Shown: piece by piece, positions 1-11,996 of the stretch
How positions within the stretch are numbered: position 1 is the first letter of the stretch
How the letters are laid out: each line of letters starts with the position of its first letter
DNA from: Ceratotherium simum simum
Taxonomy: Eukaryota > Chordata > Mammalia > Perissodactyla > Rhinocerotidae
Length of the DNA: 64,000 nucleotides
Reading direction: 5' to 3'
NCBI RefSeq assembly: GCF_000283155.1
Contig: NW_004454229.1
Span: 6,708,109 to 6,772,108, forward strand
The notes under the pieces: model-generated
What the model was told of the DNA's origin: nothing
Seen by the model: the letters and a program-made list of their open reading frames with translations, nothing else
The model's database searches: none
Position numbers and translations under genes: made by a program

Positions 1-1309
1 CAGGAAACAGCAAGCCCCCAAATCTAACTTTTTTCATAGGCCAGGTAGTTGGTTTTATTTATTTAAGTTCTGGTTTATCTTCTTAAGCTGTCCAAACATT
101 TGTTAGAGCATCTCAGCCACATGCTAGGCTGCCCCGGGGTTAGCTTTCTCCCTGCCATTCTCTCCCCCAGATGACAGCAATGCCTCCCATTTGTAAGAGC
201 TGTGTGCTTCCCAGGAGTAGTCATCTGACTGGATGGGGGTGGTGGGAGAGAGTGAATTGTCTCAAAGCAGCTTTAGGAGCACACTTGTTTTACCGAGACC
301 GCATATTTACATGGGGAATCTTGGAAGGAGGGGCATGGTGTAATCCTCCAGCCTCAGAGATCTGGGTATACCACTCTCTGGAGGGCATTCCTGGGAAGGA
401 GGCACCAGGCCTTAGGAAGCCCACCTGAGCATAGCACCCCCGAATGCCGGGGTACTGTTTGCTGAGTCACATCTCAGTCTTCATGGGAAAACGATAAAGG
501 CCCTTCGCTCGTCCCAGCCATACGAGATTTTCAACGAGAACCGCAAACCTCCTAACTGCACACTGCCTTGTTTTGCCAATCTGGGAATGGGGACATAGCT
601 TCCCTCCCCCTCCCTCCAGCTCAAAAGGGGGAGGGCACACACAGCCTTCAGCAATCATGTGAATAATGAGCATTTCTTCACCTGGAGGAAAAGCATTTAG
701 CACAATTCAAAGAAATGAGAGACAATCTCGCAACCAAATCAGCCATCTGCTGCCACACTGGACAGTTACAAAGAAGAGGGGGAGCCCTTATTTATACTCC
801 CTTCCCTCCACTACACAGTCTTCTCTGGCCCTCAAAGACACAGCCTCTTAAAAACCGAGAAGTTATGTGTGAGGGGAGAGCACAACACTAGTGTCCCTGA
901 AACCACCCTGTGCACCACCAATTTTTTAAATATCAAAATAAAAGAAACCCCTAACTGAAAAAGGCAAGCAGAATCTGATTCCCCCCCCCCTTAGGTACAG
1001 CACAGGCAAAGATACACTGTTGTGTGGTCGAGTTTCCTCAATCAGACTTCAGCTGGGATTTACCAAATCTTACAACTCTTCAGGAACAGGGTGATCTGCA
1101 TAGAGCTAGGCACACCTGCTGTCGGGAGTTCTGGACAGGCCACCTTCCCAGCTACCAGAGGGGAAACACAAGGCACAGACCAGGTTCCTGACACAGTCAG
1201 GCCTCAGGAGGGCTCAGGTGTTGGTCCCTAATTCGAGTAAAAACATCTCCCCTGCAGACTAACCGGGTGCACGGGAAGCTATTACGGCAGCCAGAGAGAA
1301 CACTCTAGA
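1..1309. other. Intron 4 segment without recognised elements
   Basis: Mostly unique-looking sequence. A C10 run sits at about 981-990. I see no transposon or coding signal; the open frames here are short and lack any family signature. Confidence 0.6.
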
Positions 1310-1535
1310 GCTGGAGTTGGCAAACTAAGGTCCGTGGGCCAAATCTGGCCCACAGCCTCTCTTTGTAAATAAAGTTTTATTGGAACAGAACCACACCCAT
1401 TCATTTCCGTCTTGTCTATGGCTGCTTTTGTGCTACAATGGCAGAGCTGAGTAGTCTGCGACAGAGACCCTATGACCCACAAAGCCTAAAATATTTACTA
1501 TGTGGCCCTTTACAGAATAAGTCTGCTGAACCCTA
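1310..1535. mobile_element. Ancient hAT-type (Charlie/MER class) non-autonomous DNA transposon
   Basis: The interior matches a mammalian MER repeat I recognise, with GTGGGCCAAATCTGGCCCAC near one end and a central part reading TAAATAAAGTTTTATTGGAA. The ends are inverted: GTTGGCAAACT on the left against AGTCTGCTGAACCC on the right, typical of the hAT terminal consensus. It is a few hundred bp with no transposase. Subfamily not assigned. Confidence 0.75.
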
Positions 1536-2559
1536 CTTTAGAATCAAATGCTTTCCATTATAAAGGGTGTAGTAATAGATGGGTTTCAAAAAACGGGGAC
1601 AGCTGGTTCAGCACCTCCACTGTATAGATGGAGAAACTGAGGCCTAGAAGGAGGGAGGTGACCTGCCATGGTCAGACTGCTAGGAAGACCGAGGTCCCAT
1701 CTGCCTTCCAACCCAGCACAAAGTAAGGGGTGAGGCTTCTCACAAGAAAACACCAGCAGCAGGGGAAAATAGAAATAGGAAATGAAATCCTACAAACAAA
1801 CATTAATGCTCGGCCCAAATTTAACATCAGAAATGTGAACTATGGGGAGGGGAGGAGGCAGACATGGGATGGTCTAAGCAAATTAATAGCCAAAAGGACA
1901 GACTATTTTAAGCCCTTCAGAAACAGCCCTTCCACACACGCAGAAGCACATGTGCTAATTACAAACCCTGCCTTTCTCCCCACCCAGGCAGACAGCCCTC
2001 TCCTCCTCTCTCCGGTGCTGGTGAACTTGGCAATCCGACCCCAAACAGCCTTTCTTTACCAGTTGTCTGCAATTTCAGCTCTTCCGGACTCTCACACAAC
2101 TCTGCCCTCGAGGAGTCCAAACTGGTGAGGCATGTGCTCAATTTTAACACTCCAATAACTAAGACCGCTCCCAAAAGGAGTGCCCAGAGCTTCCCCCAAA
2201 ACAGCTGCGGAAAATCAGGCTGAGAGGGACATGCAGACGGGAAAGACCCCAGCTTCAAAGAGGGGCAGGAGGGCGGGAGGAGAGGCAGAGAGGGAGGCCA
2301 TCTCTGTTTCCAGAGCTTTCCTCAAACTCGCACCCGGGAAAACACTGGGCAATGTGAACAGTGCATGGAGATGAAGCAATATTATAAAGTTAAAATTAAT
2401 TAGCTGGCATGTTGACAGAGGTTCCATTGTGCCACGCAGTAAAGCAATCAAAGTGCAAGGGCATGGCACACAATGTCACAAAGCCCGTGGCAGCCACAGG
2501 TACAAGAGGTGAGGACATGCTCTGTCGTGTCACCAACATAAGGGAAGGCGTGCTTTTAT
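1536..2559. other. Intron 4 segment, mostly unique
   Basis: A probable MIR remnant on the minus strand lies near 1610-1700 (GAGAAACTGAGGCCTAGAAG). A purine-rich stretch lies at 2220-2310. No coding signal. Confidence 0.5.
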
Positions 2560-2584
2560 ACACACACACACACACACACACACA
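2560..2584 (+). repeat. (AC)n microsatellite
   Basis: About twelve CA dinucleotides, abutting the left end of the Tigger element that follows. Confidence 0.95.
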
Positions 2585-3061
2585 GATCTTCCTCGACTTA
2601 CGGTGGGGCTACATCCCAATTAACCCATCCTAAGTTGAAAATATCCTAAGTTGAAAAATGCATGTAATACACCTAACCTCCTGAACATTCTAGCTTAGCC
2701 TCGCCTACCTTAAATGTGCTCAGAACACTTACACTAGGCTACAGTTGGGCAAAATCATCTCACACAAAGCCTATTTGATAATAAAGTGTTGAATAGCTCA
2801 TGTAATTTATTGAATACTGTACTTAAAGTAAAAAACAGAATGGTGGAAAGTGTATCGGTTGTCCATCCTCGGGATCGCAGGGCTGACAGGGAGCTGTGGC
2901 AGCTGCCCGGCAGCACAGAAACGATTGTACTGCATTTCGCTCGCCAGGGGAAAGATCAAAATTCAAAACTCGAAATATAGTTTCTACAGAACGCATATCG
3001 TTTTCACACCATCGTCAATTTGAAAAATCGTGTCGAAGCATCGTAAGTCGGGGACCATCTG
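2583..3061 (+). mobile_element. TcMar-Tigger DNA transposon (non-autonomous)
   Basis: The ends form inverted repeats: CAGATCTTCCTCGACTTAC on the left, and on the right GTAAGTCGGGGACCATCTG, whose reverse complement begins CAGATGGTCCCCGACTTAC. The interior contains the Tigger-type phrases CCATCCTAAGTTGAAAATAT and AATAAAGTGTTGAATAGCTC. A TA follows the right end, as expected for TA-target insertion; on the left a CA repeat adjoins the element. There is no transposase reading frame. Confidence 0.85.
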
Positions 3062-3551
3062 TATATGCGCGCACACACACGTATGGCTAGTGGTAAGACA
3101 AGTCTGGAGATCGATTTTCTTAAATTAATTTCAAAAAAGCAATAACCAAGATACCAATAATAAGTACTGTACTGTTTGAGAACCTAAAGTGAAAAACAAC
3201 GGGGGAACTGGACGGCACAAGCCTGCCTATAAGCAGCTGAGCGGCCTGTGAGAGGCAGGCAGGTGGCTGGGAGCTGGCGCTCACGTGGTGGATGCCAGGG
3301 AGGGCAGATGCTGAACTCAAGTGACAGACCCACGGAGGAACTCCGCCCAACCATCACAGGCGTTAGTGACTCCAGGTACTCCCTTATCTGCTTGCAATCA
3401 CCCTATCCAGCAGTGTCATGAACTACCACTCCCACTCGCCTGCAGGCCCTGCCGTTTCCCAGATCTGCCAACAGCAGCCTCACCCCAAGCCTTGCTCATA
3501 CTGGCTCCTACACTCCTCCAGCCAGACTCTCCTTGAAATCCGGCAGACTGC

Positions 3552-3777
3552 ACTGTTAAGTGCACTGATTGCCGATGCTCAAATCCTGGCTCAGATACTT
3601 ACTAGCTGTGTGACCTTGGGCAGGTTACTTAACCTCTCTCTGCCTCAGTTTCTTCATCTCAGAAACTAATTATAGTTCTGACCTTGCAGCATTACTGGTG
3701 TGGGTTAAACGAGTTAGTTTACATAAAGTGCTTAGAACACTGCCTGGCACAAAGTCAGGGCTAAATAAGTATTACTA
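3552..3777 (+). mobile_element. MIR SINE, nearly full length
   Basis: The core reads TACTAGCTGTGTGACCTTGG and then GCCTCAGTTTCTTCATCT. The 3' part contains CTTAGAACACTGCCTGGCAC and ends in TAAATAAGTATTA. This is one of the best-preserved MIR copies in the window. Confidence 0.88.
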
Positions 3778-3779
3778 AG

Positions 3780-3975
3780 GCCCCACCCCTCCTTCTTGGA
3801 GGGCACTTCCTCCAGAAAGCCTTTCCTAAGTTCCCTCTGTGGGTTAACTGCTCCCCCCTGGAGCCTGGAGCTCCAACTGCTGCTAACACCTCTCTGATGG
3901 CATTTATAGCTTATTTATAGCTTATTTTGTATTCATGACTATTTATATAATTGTTGTCCACAGGACTCTGAGTTA
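3780..3975 (+). mobile_element. L2 LINE 3' fragment
   Basis: Contains the L2 3'-end pattern: AAAGCCTTTCCTAAGTTCCC, then a T-rich block with TATTTTGTATTCATGACTAT, and a CCACAGGACTCTGAG stretch. No reading frame is preserved. Confidence 0.55.
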
Positions 3976-4029
3976 GGCAGTACTAACTATATCCATTTCC
4001 ATATCCTGTAACATGGGGACACAATCTCA

Positions 4030-4205
4030 GGTAACCTTCCAGAACCTTCCTTTGTGCCATGTACTGGGCCATGACATGGTTATCTCATAATCCTTTCAAC
4101 AACCCTGTGATACCCCAGGACCATCACCCCAACTACACAGAAGAGAGATCTAATGCTCAGTCTCTCTAGGATCAGTGACTTACCCCAAGTTAGAGTTAGT
4201 TAATA
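4030..4205 (-). mobile_element. MIR SINE remnant
   Basis: Reverse-orientation MIR features: GTGCCATGTACTGGGCCATG, then ATAATCCTTTCAACAACCCT and a weak GTGACTTACCCCAAGTTAGA. Diverged. Confidence 0.6.
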
Positions 4206-4299
4206 TGCTGCTATTTAATCAGGTTTGTTGAAATTAAAGAAATAGAGTAGGTAAACAATGGGGCCTCCAGTAAGAACTGAAATGGCTTTCAGGGCTCAA

Positions 4300-4508
4300 T
4301 TAGGACAGATATTAATGCATGTAAATGCACAGAAAGAGTCTAGAAGGACCCCCTCCAACTGGTTAAACCTGGTTACCAAAAGAAAGACGACATCCAGGGA
4401 TGGGGGACTGGAGGATTCTCTTTAACTCTTATTTTATACACCTCTATATTTTAGCAATATTTAACACAAGAAGTACTTAAGTATTACTTACATAATTAAA
4501 AATAACAA
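4300..4508 (+). mobile_element. L1/HAL1-type LINE 3' end
   Basis: Resembles an old LINE-1 3'UTR: AGAAAGAGTCTAGAAGGACC, GGTTAAACCTGGTTACC, CTCTTATTTTATACACCTCT, ending in ATTACTTACATAATTAAAAA. Very diverged. Confidence 0.55.
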
Positions 4509-4589
4509 GAATCATGTTAAATTCATCTCCTACAAAAGACCTTGAAACCATTCAGATTTAATTCTATAAAACTTGAGAAGTGTTCGATT

Positions 4590-4790
4590 TTCCTGGACAA
4601 AAAGCTTGGTAAGAACCGGTTTGGGTTTCAGACAAACCTGGCTTCCAGTCCCAATACTGCCCCTCTGTGCAAGTGTCACAGCCAAGTGACACCACTGTTC
4701 AAGGCCCTAACCCTCTCAGAGCCATGAACCGCTTGTGTGGGAAGCGAATGCATCTTATTTACCCTCCGGGCTTTCCTGAGGCTCACCTGA
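4590..4790 (+). mobile_element. Probable MIR remnant
   Basis: MIR-like middle part (ACCTGGCTTCCAGTCCCAAT, GTGCAAGTGTCACAGCC). Weak match. Confidence 0.4.
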
Positions 4791-5464
4791 AGTGGCCTGC
4801 ACGCAGCAGGCCGGAAACATAGCCGCCCCCCTGGTTTTTAAGGGTTAATCCTAGTCTGTATCCATGAGTCAGTCCTTCTCCAAAATGATCTACTTGGGCA
4901 AAAGAAAGGAAAAAAAAAGAATGCCACCAACCACTCCTGCCCATAAACCCCTGCCCCTGAAACCCCCCTTGCGAGAACACCAGCCATTTAGAAGTCAGGA
5001 AAGATGCAGGCAATAAAAGTGGCGACAGAAACCTTCTTGCAAACGAGGTCCCTGATGCCCCATTGTCTCTGTAGTCCACTCTGCAAGCCTCTCATGCAAG
5101 ACTTCAGGGACGTAAAAAGCAGTCAGATAAATGGGTCTCCACTACCGAGCTCTTACACAGGGAAAAACATCTAAATCTAAATCAATTAATATGTATGAAG
5201 ACCCCACAGGGCCCACTGCAAGGGGGAGAAGAGAAGAACGAGGGGCTGGGTTCTAGCCCTCCAGTGCCAGACCAGCCAGATAAGGCAGCACAGCCAATGA
5301 CATGAGGCTCTGCTCTGACTTCCCAGGTACTAGGCACCTAGGCCACAGCTGCCTCTGCAGGTGGCCCCTCCCGGCACTGCTCACCTTTACCAGGAACAAC
5401 ACTGGGAAGCAAAATTCAGACTGTCAAGCAATGTGTTGGCAGTTCTGGTGGACTTCAGTTTTTA

Positions 5465-5700
5465 AAGCATGCTGTGTATACCATAAGACCAGCCAATCCA
5501 CTTCGGAGAATACCATCATGTCTATGTGTGCAAACATTTAGCCACGAGGATGTTCATCAAAGCGTTGTTTACAATACGAGAAAATTGGACACCACCTTAA
5601 CGTTACACAGCATGAAACTTGTAAATTATGTCACATCCAGGAAGAATACTTGGTGATCATGGAAAAAGACGGAAAATATCTAATGACATGGGAGGGCAGA
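5465..5700 (+). mobile_element. L1-type LINE ORF2 3' fragment (decayed)
   Basis: Includes GATGTTCATCAAAGCGTTGT, AAAATTGGACACCACC and TAAATTATGTCACATCCAGG, the familiar end of L1 ORF2. Stops and indels break any frame. Confidence 0.6.
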
Positions 5701-7760
5701 GGTTTATGGGAGCCCTTCACCTGACACCAAAATAGGTGTTTAATGAAGAAAGACAGACTGCTCTAAAGGAGGGAGATGCTGTGCTATAGCCCAGGAAAAG
5801 GGACTCGTTCTTAGACTGCCAACTGGACCCACAGTTGCCCACAATTTGAAAAAATCCGGCACCACCTCACAACCCAGTCACTTCCCTGCCTGTAGTATTT
5901 CTGAAGCAGTTTGAGGATTCCTCAACCAGATGAGGGCCTGTGATCAAATAAGCTTGAGAGTCACTGTATTTTATACTGTTGATCCACCCCACTCTACCTC
6001 ACTTCTGAGATCTACAATGCACCCTAATACACTAAAAAACTCTTGAGAAGCCCTACATTAAAGAAACTGCTTAACCCTGCATTTCGCACAAGGATCTGGC
6101 TGCAGACCCTTCCCTGAAACATGTCTGAACATCTCACTCGAGAGCTGCGGAAGGCTGATGGACTAGAAGCTACCCTGGATGTAGCTGGGAGGCCTGGGGA
6201 CCCCCGTGTCTCTCACCTACTAGGGAATCTTCAGCCAAGTCATCTCCCTATCCTGAGCACAACCTCTCCATCTGGGAGCTGGACTAAATCCGAGGGTCAC
6301 AGGGGCCGCAGGGGAGGCGTAACAGTGGGAAGCTCAGCAGGCAGCCCACTCCCCTTAAACTAGTTTATTATTTGGCCTTCCACATAAGACTTCATTTAAA
6401 GAAGGGCTCTCCTGCCAAAAAGGCAAAAAAACTTAAGTTAAAAACCACCGAAGCCCATGTCTTGTAAGGTCTCTTCTAACCATTACAGCTGACTTTCTTT
6501 AAAACTGTATTTCATGTGGGAAAAAGTCCTCTCAAATGGAGGGGCGTAGCCAGGCTTCCTGGAAAAGGCGAGGGTTTGAGCTGAACTTACTCCAAAAGAG
6601 GCTCCGCAGGTTTACGGTTGTGGATGAACCAGGGAGCCTGCCTGTGGGCAGGAAGGTGGGGAGCTGGGTGACCACTGCTGGGGGAGACGAGAGGGCCTGT
6701 GCAACTAAGTGGACGGATGAAAAGGCATCTTGAAACCGAGGTCAAGAAGATCCACATGGAGGCTGACAGCAAGAAATTGGCTGATGTTTGAAGAACTATG
6801 CGATCAAAACAAGAGAGCCACTAGTTAGGCGACTGTGGAGGACAGTTTCTGTGGCTCAGCATGGAGGAAAGGCTGAGGAGAAGTGCCGCAGGCACCTGTG
6901 CTCGCGATGCACGGGCAGATGCAGAATTCAAGGTTCAATGTGAATGAGAACTCCAAACTCAACCTCCAGATCAAACCTGGTACAGGAAGATGCCCAGAAT
7001 AAGATTATTCAGATGCGTCAGCCTGTCTGAGAACTTGCCCTTGCCTTTTGGCTGATACGGGATTTCCAAGGATGATACCCACAAAGACATCCCGGGCACA
7101 CACACTCCTCCACTGCTCAGGATATCCACATCCTATGAGGGTCTTGTGTGGTGTGAAAGGTCATCCTGGGACATCCCAAGAGAAATCAGAACGTGGAGTG
7201 GAACTCGCAGTGTCTCAAAGAGAAAGGTGTTCGTGCTTCCTCCTCTATGCTTCCTCCAACTAGGAGGGTTTGATCACATTTCAGCAATTAGCTTGTCCCA
7301 CCTTCCATCCCCTTCTGGATTGCCATCTGACACTCCAATTTGAGCAGCTCTTCTTCAGTCAAGCACCAAACACCTTACTGAGATTCTCCAGGGCCTTCGT
7401 GGAAGCTGGTTGGTAGTTGGCTCTGTCAGACGAGTATGGAGCTTCCAACTGGAATTCAGTTACAGTCTGCATCCAGCTTTCACTTATCTGGAAATCTAAA
7501 CAACCAGGCAACTCACACAACATCACTGGCCAACTTCCAGCCTGGTGTGTGACACCGATGACAAGGAACTCATCTTGCGAGCCGATGTTACTCGACTGAC
7601 AATGGCTGATTAGAATGCGGTACTGAAAACAATTCTGAACCCGGGTCGGATGGAAAAGCGTTCCTGTGATCAACGTGCAATGTCTGACACGAGCAAGGCA
7701 GGAATGTTGGCGTATGTGCCAAGCATTTGCCATCTGCCAGGACATTGTGCCTAGCCCTCA
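5700..7760. other. Intron 4 segment, unassigned
   Basis: 5700-6500 is unassigned; a weak MIR may lie near 6180-6310. 6536-7700 is unlike the flanking repeats: a short frame near 6717-6789 would read KRHLETEVKKIHMEADSKKL, coding-like, but stops and shifts follow at once. It may be an old processed pseudogene fragment or a decayed repeat. I cannot name a parent. Confidence 0.35.
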
Positions 7761-7764
7761 GACG

Positions 7765-7985
7765 GGACTTCTACACTTAGCTTCACCATATACTGGTCGT
7801 ACGACTTTGGAAAGTCACAAAAGCCACCTAACCTGCCTTTTCATCAACAAAACAGGGTAAGACGCCTTGTCGTTCGCTCCCCCAGGACTGCTGGAGGGTG
7901 TGAACAAGCTCACGTACAGGAGACCGTTCTAGAAAGTGTCCAGTGTGGGGATTATTATATTTAAGGGATTACAGTTCCTCTCCAC
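7765..7985 (+). mobile_element. Probable MIR remnant
   Basis: MIR-like order: CTTCACCATATACTGG, GACTTTGGAAAGTCAC, CAACAAAACAGGGTAAGACG. Diverged. Confidence 0.45.
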
Positions 7986-8774
7986 GAGCGTGGCCCTGAG
8001 CCACTGCACGATCCTGAAGAGGCTTCTAAATCAACAAAGAATTAGCATGAGCGTGGTGGCAGCCCTGAGTGAAGCGAGGCTCGATTCTAAACTTGGGAAC
8101 GGGCGCAGGCCTGATTCTCTGTTCCCGTCACATCGGATGAAAGGCCGCTGGGATCCCTGTGTCTTGACTAGGTCTCCCCGATGTCACTTGGCACGGTGCG
8201 TGGGCACACACAGCCTGGGGACCAAATGTTCAAAGCCACGGGGCCCAGTTTGCAAATCGCAAGAGCCAACCAGCTCTTCCCAGTGGCGGTGGGGTGGGAG
8301 AAGAGCAATAACATCGCTGCCAGAAGACCAGCCACAGGGGGTGTACCAAGGCCAAGGTGAAAGGTCTCCAGGCAACCCCAAAGCTCCAGTCACCTCTTCC
8401 AATGCACTATGTTTATAACCGTAGGGTCACCCTGCAGGCAAACACCGCACTCTCTGGAGAGGAGCTGCATGTTCTTGTAAGACTGAGCTGTGAAGGGCCC
8501 AGATTAGGTTTAGGGTGGACTCGCACGCCGGCACCAAGGGTAACTCCATTGCCAGTGGAGTGGAGCTGTCACGAGCTCAAGCATCCAGGTGGAGAAAGCG
8601 CCTGTGCGGACACCACACGTGCACGAGCATGCTTCACCTTCACAACTGGCACGCTCTGGAAGGCTGTCTCCGAGGAGGCCTGGGTAAATTTTAAGCCTCG
8701 CCTTATGACACACAGGAGGGCCTGCTGGAGCCTTCCTGTGATGTAACACAGGACCGCGGGGACAGGAGGGCGAC

Positions 8775-8915
8775 ACCGGATTTGGAGTCTCAGCGTGTCT
8801 GCCAATTATTGTGACTTTGGATGCATTATCCACCCTACAAGCTGTTTCCTCTTCTATAAAGTGAGGCTAAAATCACCCCACAGGACTGATGAGAGAACCA
8901 TCAATAATAATTACT
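8775..8915 (+). mobile_element. Probable MIR remnant
   Basis: Phrases TTGTGACTTTGGATGCATTA and GTTTCCTCTTCTATAAAGTG match the MIR core and the segment after it. Confidence 0.55.
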
Positions 8916-9199
8916 AATATCGAGATAAGACACAATAACGAAAATGACTACTGTTTACAGGGGTGATGTGCATGCCAGTGTCATGCTGGGCACTCTGCCA
9001 CGTTTTATCTAGAGCCCCACAGGCTCCTGGCCTCTCCAACAAGGACAGCTGGTGGGGGCAGGGAGAAGCCTGCCTTAAGACTGAACACCGTCTACCTTGC
9101 CACCACCGCCTGGTGAAGTAGCTGGGGAGTGACAGCTCCCCACCCATGAAGCACTCTCTGAGCACGCTGCACAGAGCAATCTCCACCCAAGAACCTCAT

Positions 9200-9320
9200 C
9201 TCGTTTCATGGACGTGGGTCATTCTCATTTTACAGATAAAAAACTGAGGCGGGGGGACTCCCCAAATTGCCCAACCCACAAACCCATGGTCATACAACTA
9301 GTTAATAAGCACCTATGTCC
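9200..9320 (-). mobile_element. MIR SINE remnant
   Basis: Reads CATTTTACAGATAAAAAACTGAGG and then CATGGTCATACAACTAGTTA, the reverse complement of the MIR core. Confidence 0.7.
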
Positions 9321-9387
9321 CAACAAACAGACTTGGGTCCTGTCTAGTGAAGCAGTGACTCAAGGGGCCACAGGTGTTCGTGGTCTC

Positions 9388-9597
9388 TGGAGCCTGGCTC
9401 TCAGGATTTGAACACTGGGTCTTCCATGCTGTGCGAGCCTGGAAAAGTTCCCTAACTTCTCTGTGGTCCAGTTTTTCAACTGCAAAACGAGCTAATACCT
9501 GCCTCACAGGGTTGGTTACGGGAATTAAATCACTTCATACATGCAAACCACTTAGACCAGGGCCTGGCGCAGACTAAGAGCCAAGAAATGTCAGTCG
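9388..9597 (+). mobile_element. MIR SINE
   Basis: GAGCCTGGAAAAGTTCCCTA, CTCACAGGGTTGGTTACGGG and CCACTTAGACCAGGGCCTGG follow MIR order in forward orientation. Confidence 0.75.
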
Positions 9598-9639
9598 ATA
9601 TAACTGTTCACCATCTACAATCCTCCACGACAAAGACCT

Positions 9640-9935
9640 GCACCAGCCTGGATGCCCTTCCCCTCCACCGTCTCGGTCAGTCTTCTTTGAGGCCCAGCTG
9701 CAACGTCCCCTCCAGGAAGCCCTCCCAGCCCCTGAAGAAGCCAGTGACTCCCCTCTCTGGGCTCCCTTCAGATTCTGCCTGTGTCCCCCTCCCAGCATGA
9801 CCATGACCTGCCCACTCGGTTGTCAATCGGTCTGTCTGCCCTTCTGGAAGACAATCAACTTGATCCTCGCCCAGCTTTGTATCCCCTCGGCACCAGGCCT
9901 CTGGCGGGACCTAGATGACACTCGACAAATGGTAA
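9640..9935 (+). mobile_element. L2 LINE 3' fragment
   Basis: C/T-rich L2-like tail with CCCCTCCAGGAAGCCCTCCC and GGCGGGACCTAGATGACACT, followed by CGACAAATGGTAAAC. Diverged. Confidence 0.5.
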
Positions 9936-11964
9936 ACAAGTGCCTGGCCAGCCATCCACCCACTGCAGGCCTCCAGCTCTTCTTACACCAGCAATCTTCC
10001 ACTGAGGACTCAGGAGTGTCGAGCATGGTAGCATGGTGAGCATCGCACACTCGCACTGCTAATGCACACCTGTACCATGACCGGTTTCATGGTTGGGTAA
10101 ACTGAGGCTCAGAGGGGCCAAGGGATTAAGCTAAAGCCACATAGCTGGAGAACAGCTGGGCCAGGACAAAAGCAATCTCCTTGACTTCAGGAGACCTTCC
10201 TGCCTAGTCATCCTCTATTGTCTTTGCTTTGCTTCCTTTCCTATTCTTTTGTGTGGGGAGGTGCGGGGGGGGGGGGGGAGCCGTGGGCATCTTTTTGCAT
10301 AAAGCGAAGTGTCCCTGCATATAACTTCCCCATTACTGGGAACAACTAATAGCAAACCAACAGGCCGTGCACTGGATGGCTCTGATGGGCCCAGGCCCTC
10401 CACCCAGTGTCACCAGCACTAACCCACTGACACACACTCAAATGCCTCCTGACTGACTGACAGCCTGGCTTCCACCTTCTTCCCTCTTCCCCCCAGGGAC
10501 CCCAGAACCAACAGGGGAAGTTGGTTGCTAATGGCAACGGCCTTGGGAGCAAGGTGAGACCCACCAACTGCTGGTGAGGGCGGGAGGGAAATTTTCAACA
10601 GCCTCTGGGGCCCCTTTCCGTCAATCAAGATGGCCTCTTCCCTGCCTGGGCCTCAGTTTCTTCTTCTATAAAAAGCAGGTGCCGCCGTCTATGATTCTAG
10701 TTATAGAGCTGAGAAGGGCTAAGGCGATGCAGCCAATCTAGGCCTCTGGGGTGCCCTGGATAGACTTAGACGGGTCAGCAAAGTATTGTTTTAAAAAAAC
10801 AGGAATGCCTTTCAGCACCCTAGTTCAGCAGAGCACCCCCCGTTACACCCAAGGGCTGCCCACCAAGGCGTGTGAGCTGAGTGCCCTGCACTGAGCCCGT
10901 TCGGGGCTGTGTGTGATCTGGGACCATGGGAGCTAGAGTTGCCACTAATTATTTTCATCCCATCATCCCTACTAGACTATAGGGCCACTCGGACAGGAAA
11001 GACAGGCTATTGTTGATGCTTCCCCGTAAAGCTGGCACCCAGGAAGTTTACAAGAAAAGTTGACTGAAAGGCTCAAAAAGCCAATGGGCACAGGGGATGG
11101 AAGCCTGTCTTTAAGAAGCTTTCCAGAAGCAGTGAGGACGTACACAGAGCAGCTAAGAGGCAGTGGGCAGGAACGTGTGCAGGGGCCAGGTGGCGGGCAG
11201 CACACAGGGTGTCTGGGGCCCAGGGACAGAGTGGCCAGGTGGCTAGCAGGGCTGAGCTCTGGCTCCTGCAGCCACTCACAAGGGGGCCTGAGCTCTGGGA
11301 AGATGGCCCCTCTGAGCAAACCCCCTGAGAATGCTGCCTCACCCCATACGACCTTTGTTATTAATCCCCGCAGCAAGCCACCAAAGGGCAGAGTCATCAG
11401 TTCCTTCAGGCACCAGTGGCCCTGGCCCTCCTGCCCAGAAGTTCTTGACCTGTCCAAGGCTCTCCAGGATTATCAACACCAAAATACCTAACATTTTCTA
11501 GAGTGAAATTTGTTCACAAACCACCCTCAACTGTCCTGTGATGGACACTGCCATTCTCCTCAGTTCACAGCTGAAGAAGTGTGGCTCACAGAAAGGCAGT
11601 CAGTGAAGCTTGTACCATGTGGAACAAGCTTTCCCCATCCCTCTCCCTCTGTTCCCCACCCCACCTGGCGTTGTGGGATGCGAAGCAAACCCACAGTCCC
11701 CCTACGGGACCTGCCAGGAATACTGCGCACCCAGCTCAGGCCCCCAAGAACCTAGAGGGAGTTGCATCTGATGTCTGGACTACCGACCCCACCCAACCCA
11801 ACATGGGTATCAGGAACTAACTGGCCACTTGCTGTAAAATGTTTTCAGTCCTCATTTTGTGCAAGGACCACAGCCTAAGCACAAGCACAACGATCACACT
11901 TTGGTATGAGGGAGGGGAAGACGGCACCCCCCCCCCCCGCAGATGTCAATGGAGCATGCCACCC

Positions 11965-11996
11965 CGCCCCGCAGCATAACCGCCCCGCAGCATAAC
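11965..11996 (+). repeat. 16-bp tandem repeat, two copies
   Basis: CGCCCCGCAGCATAAC occurs twice head to tail without mismatch. Confidence 0.9.
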
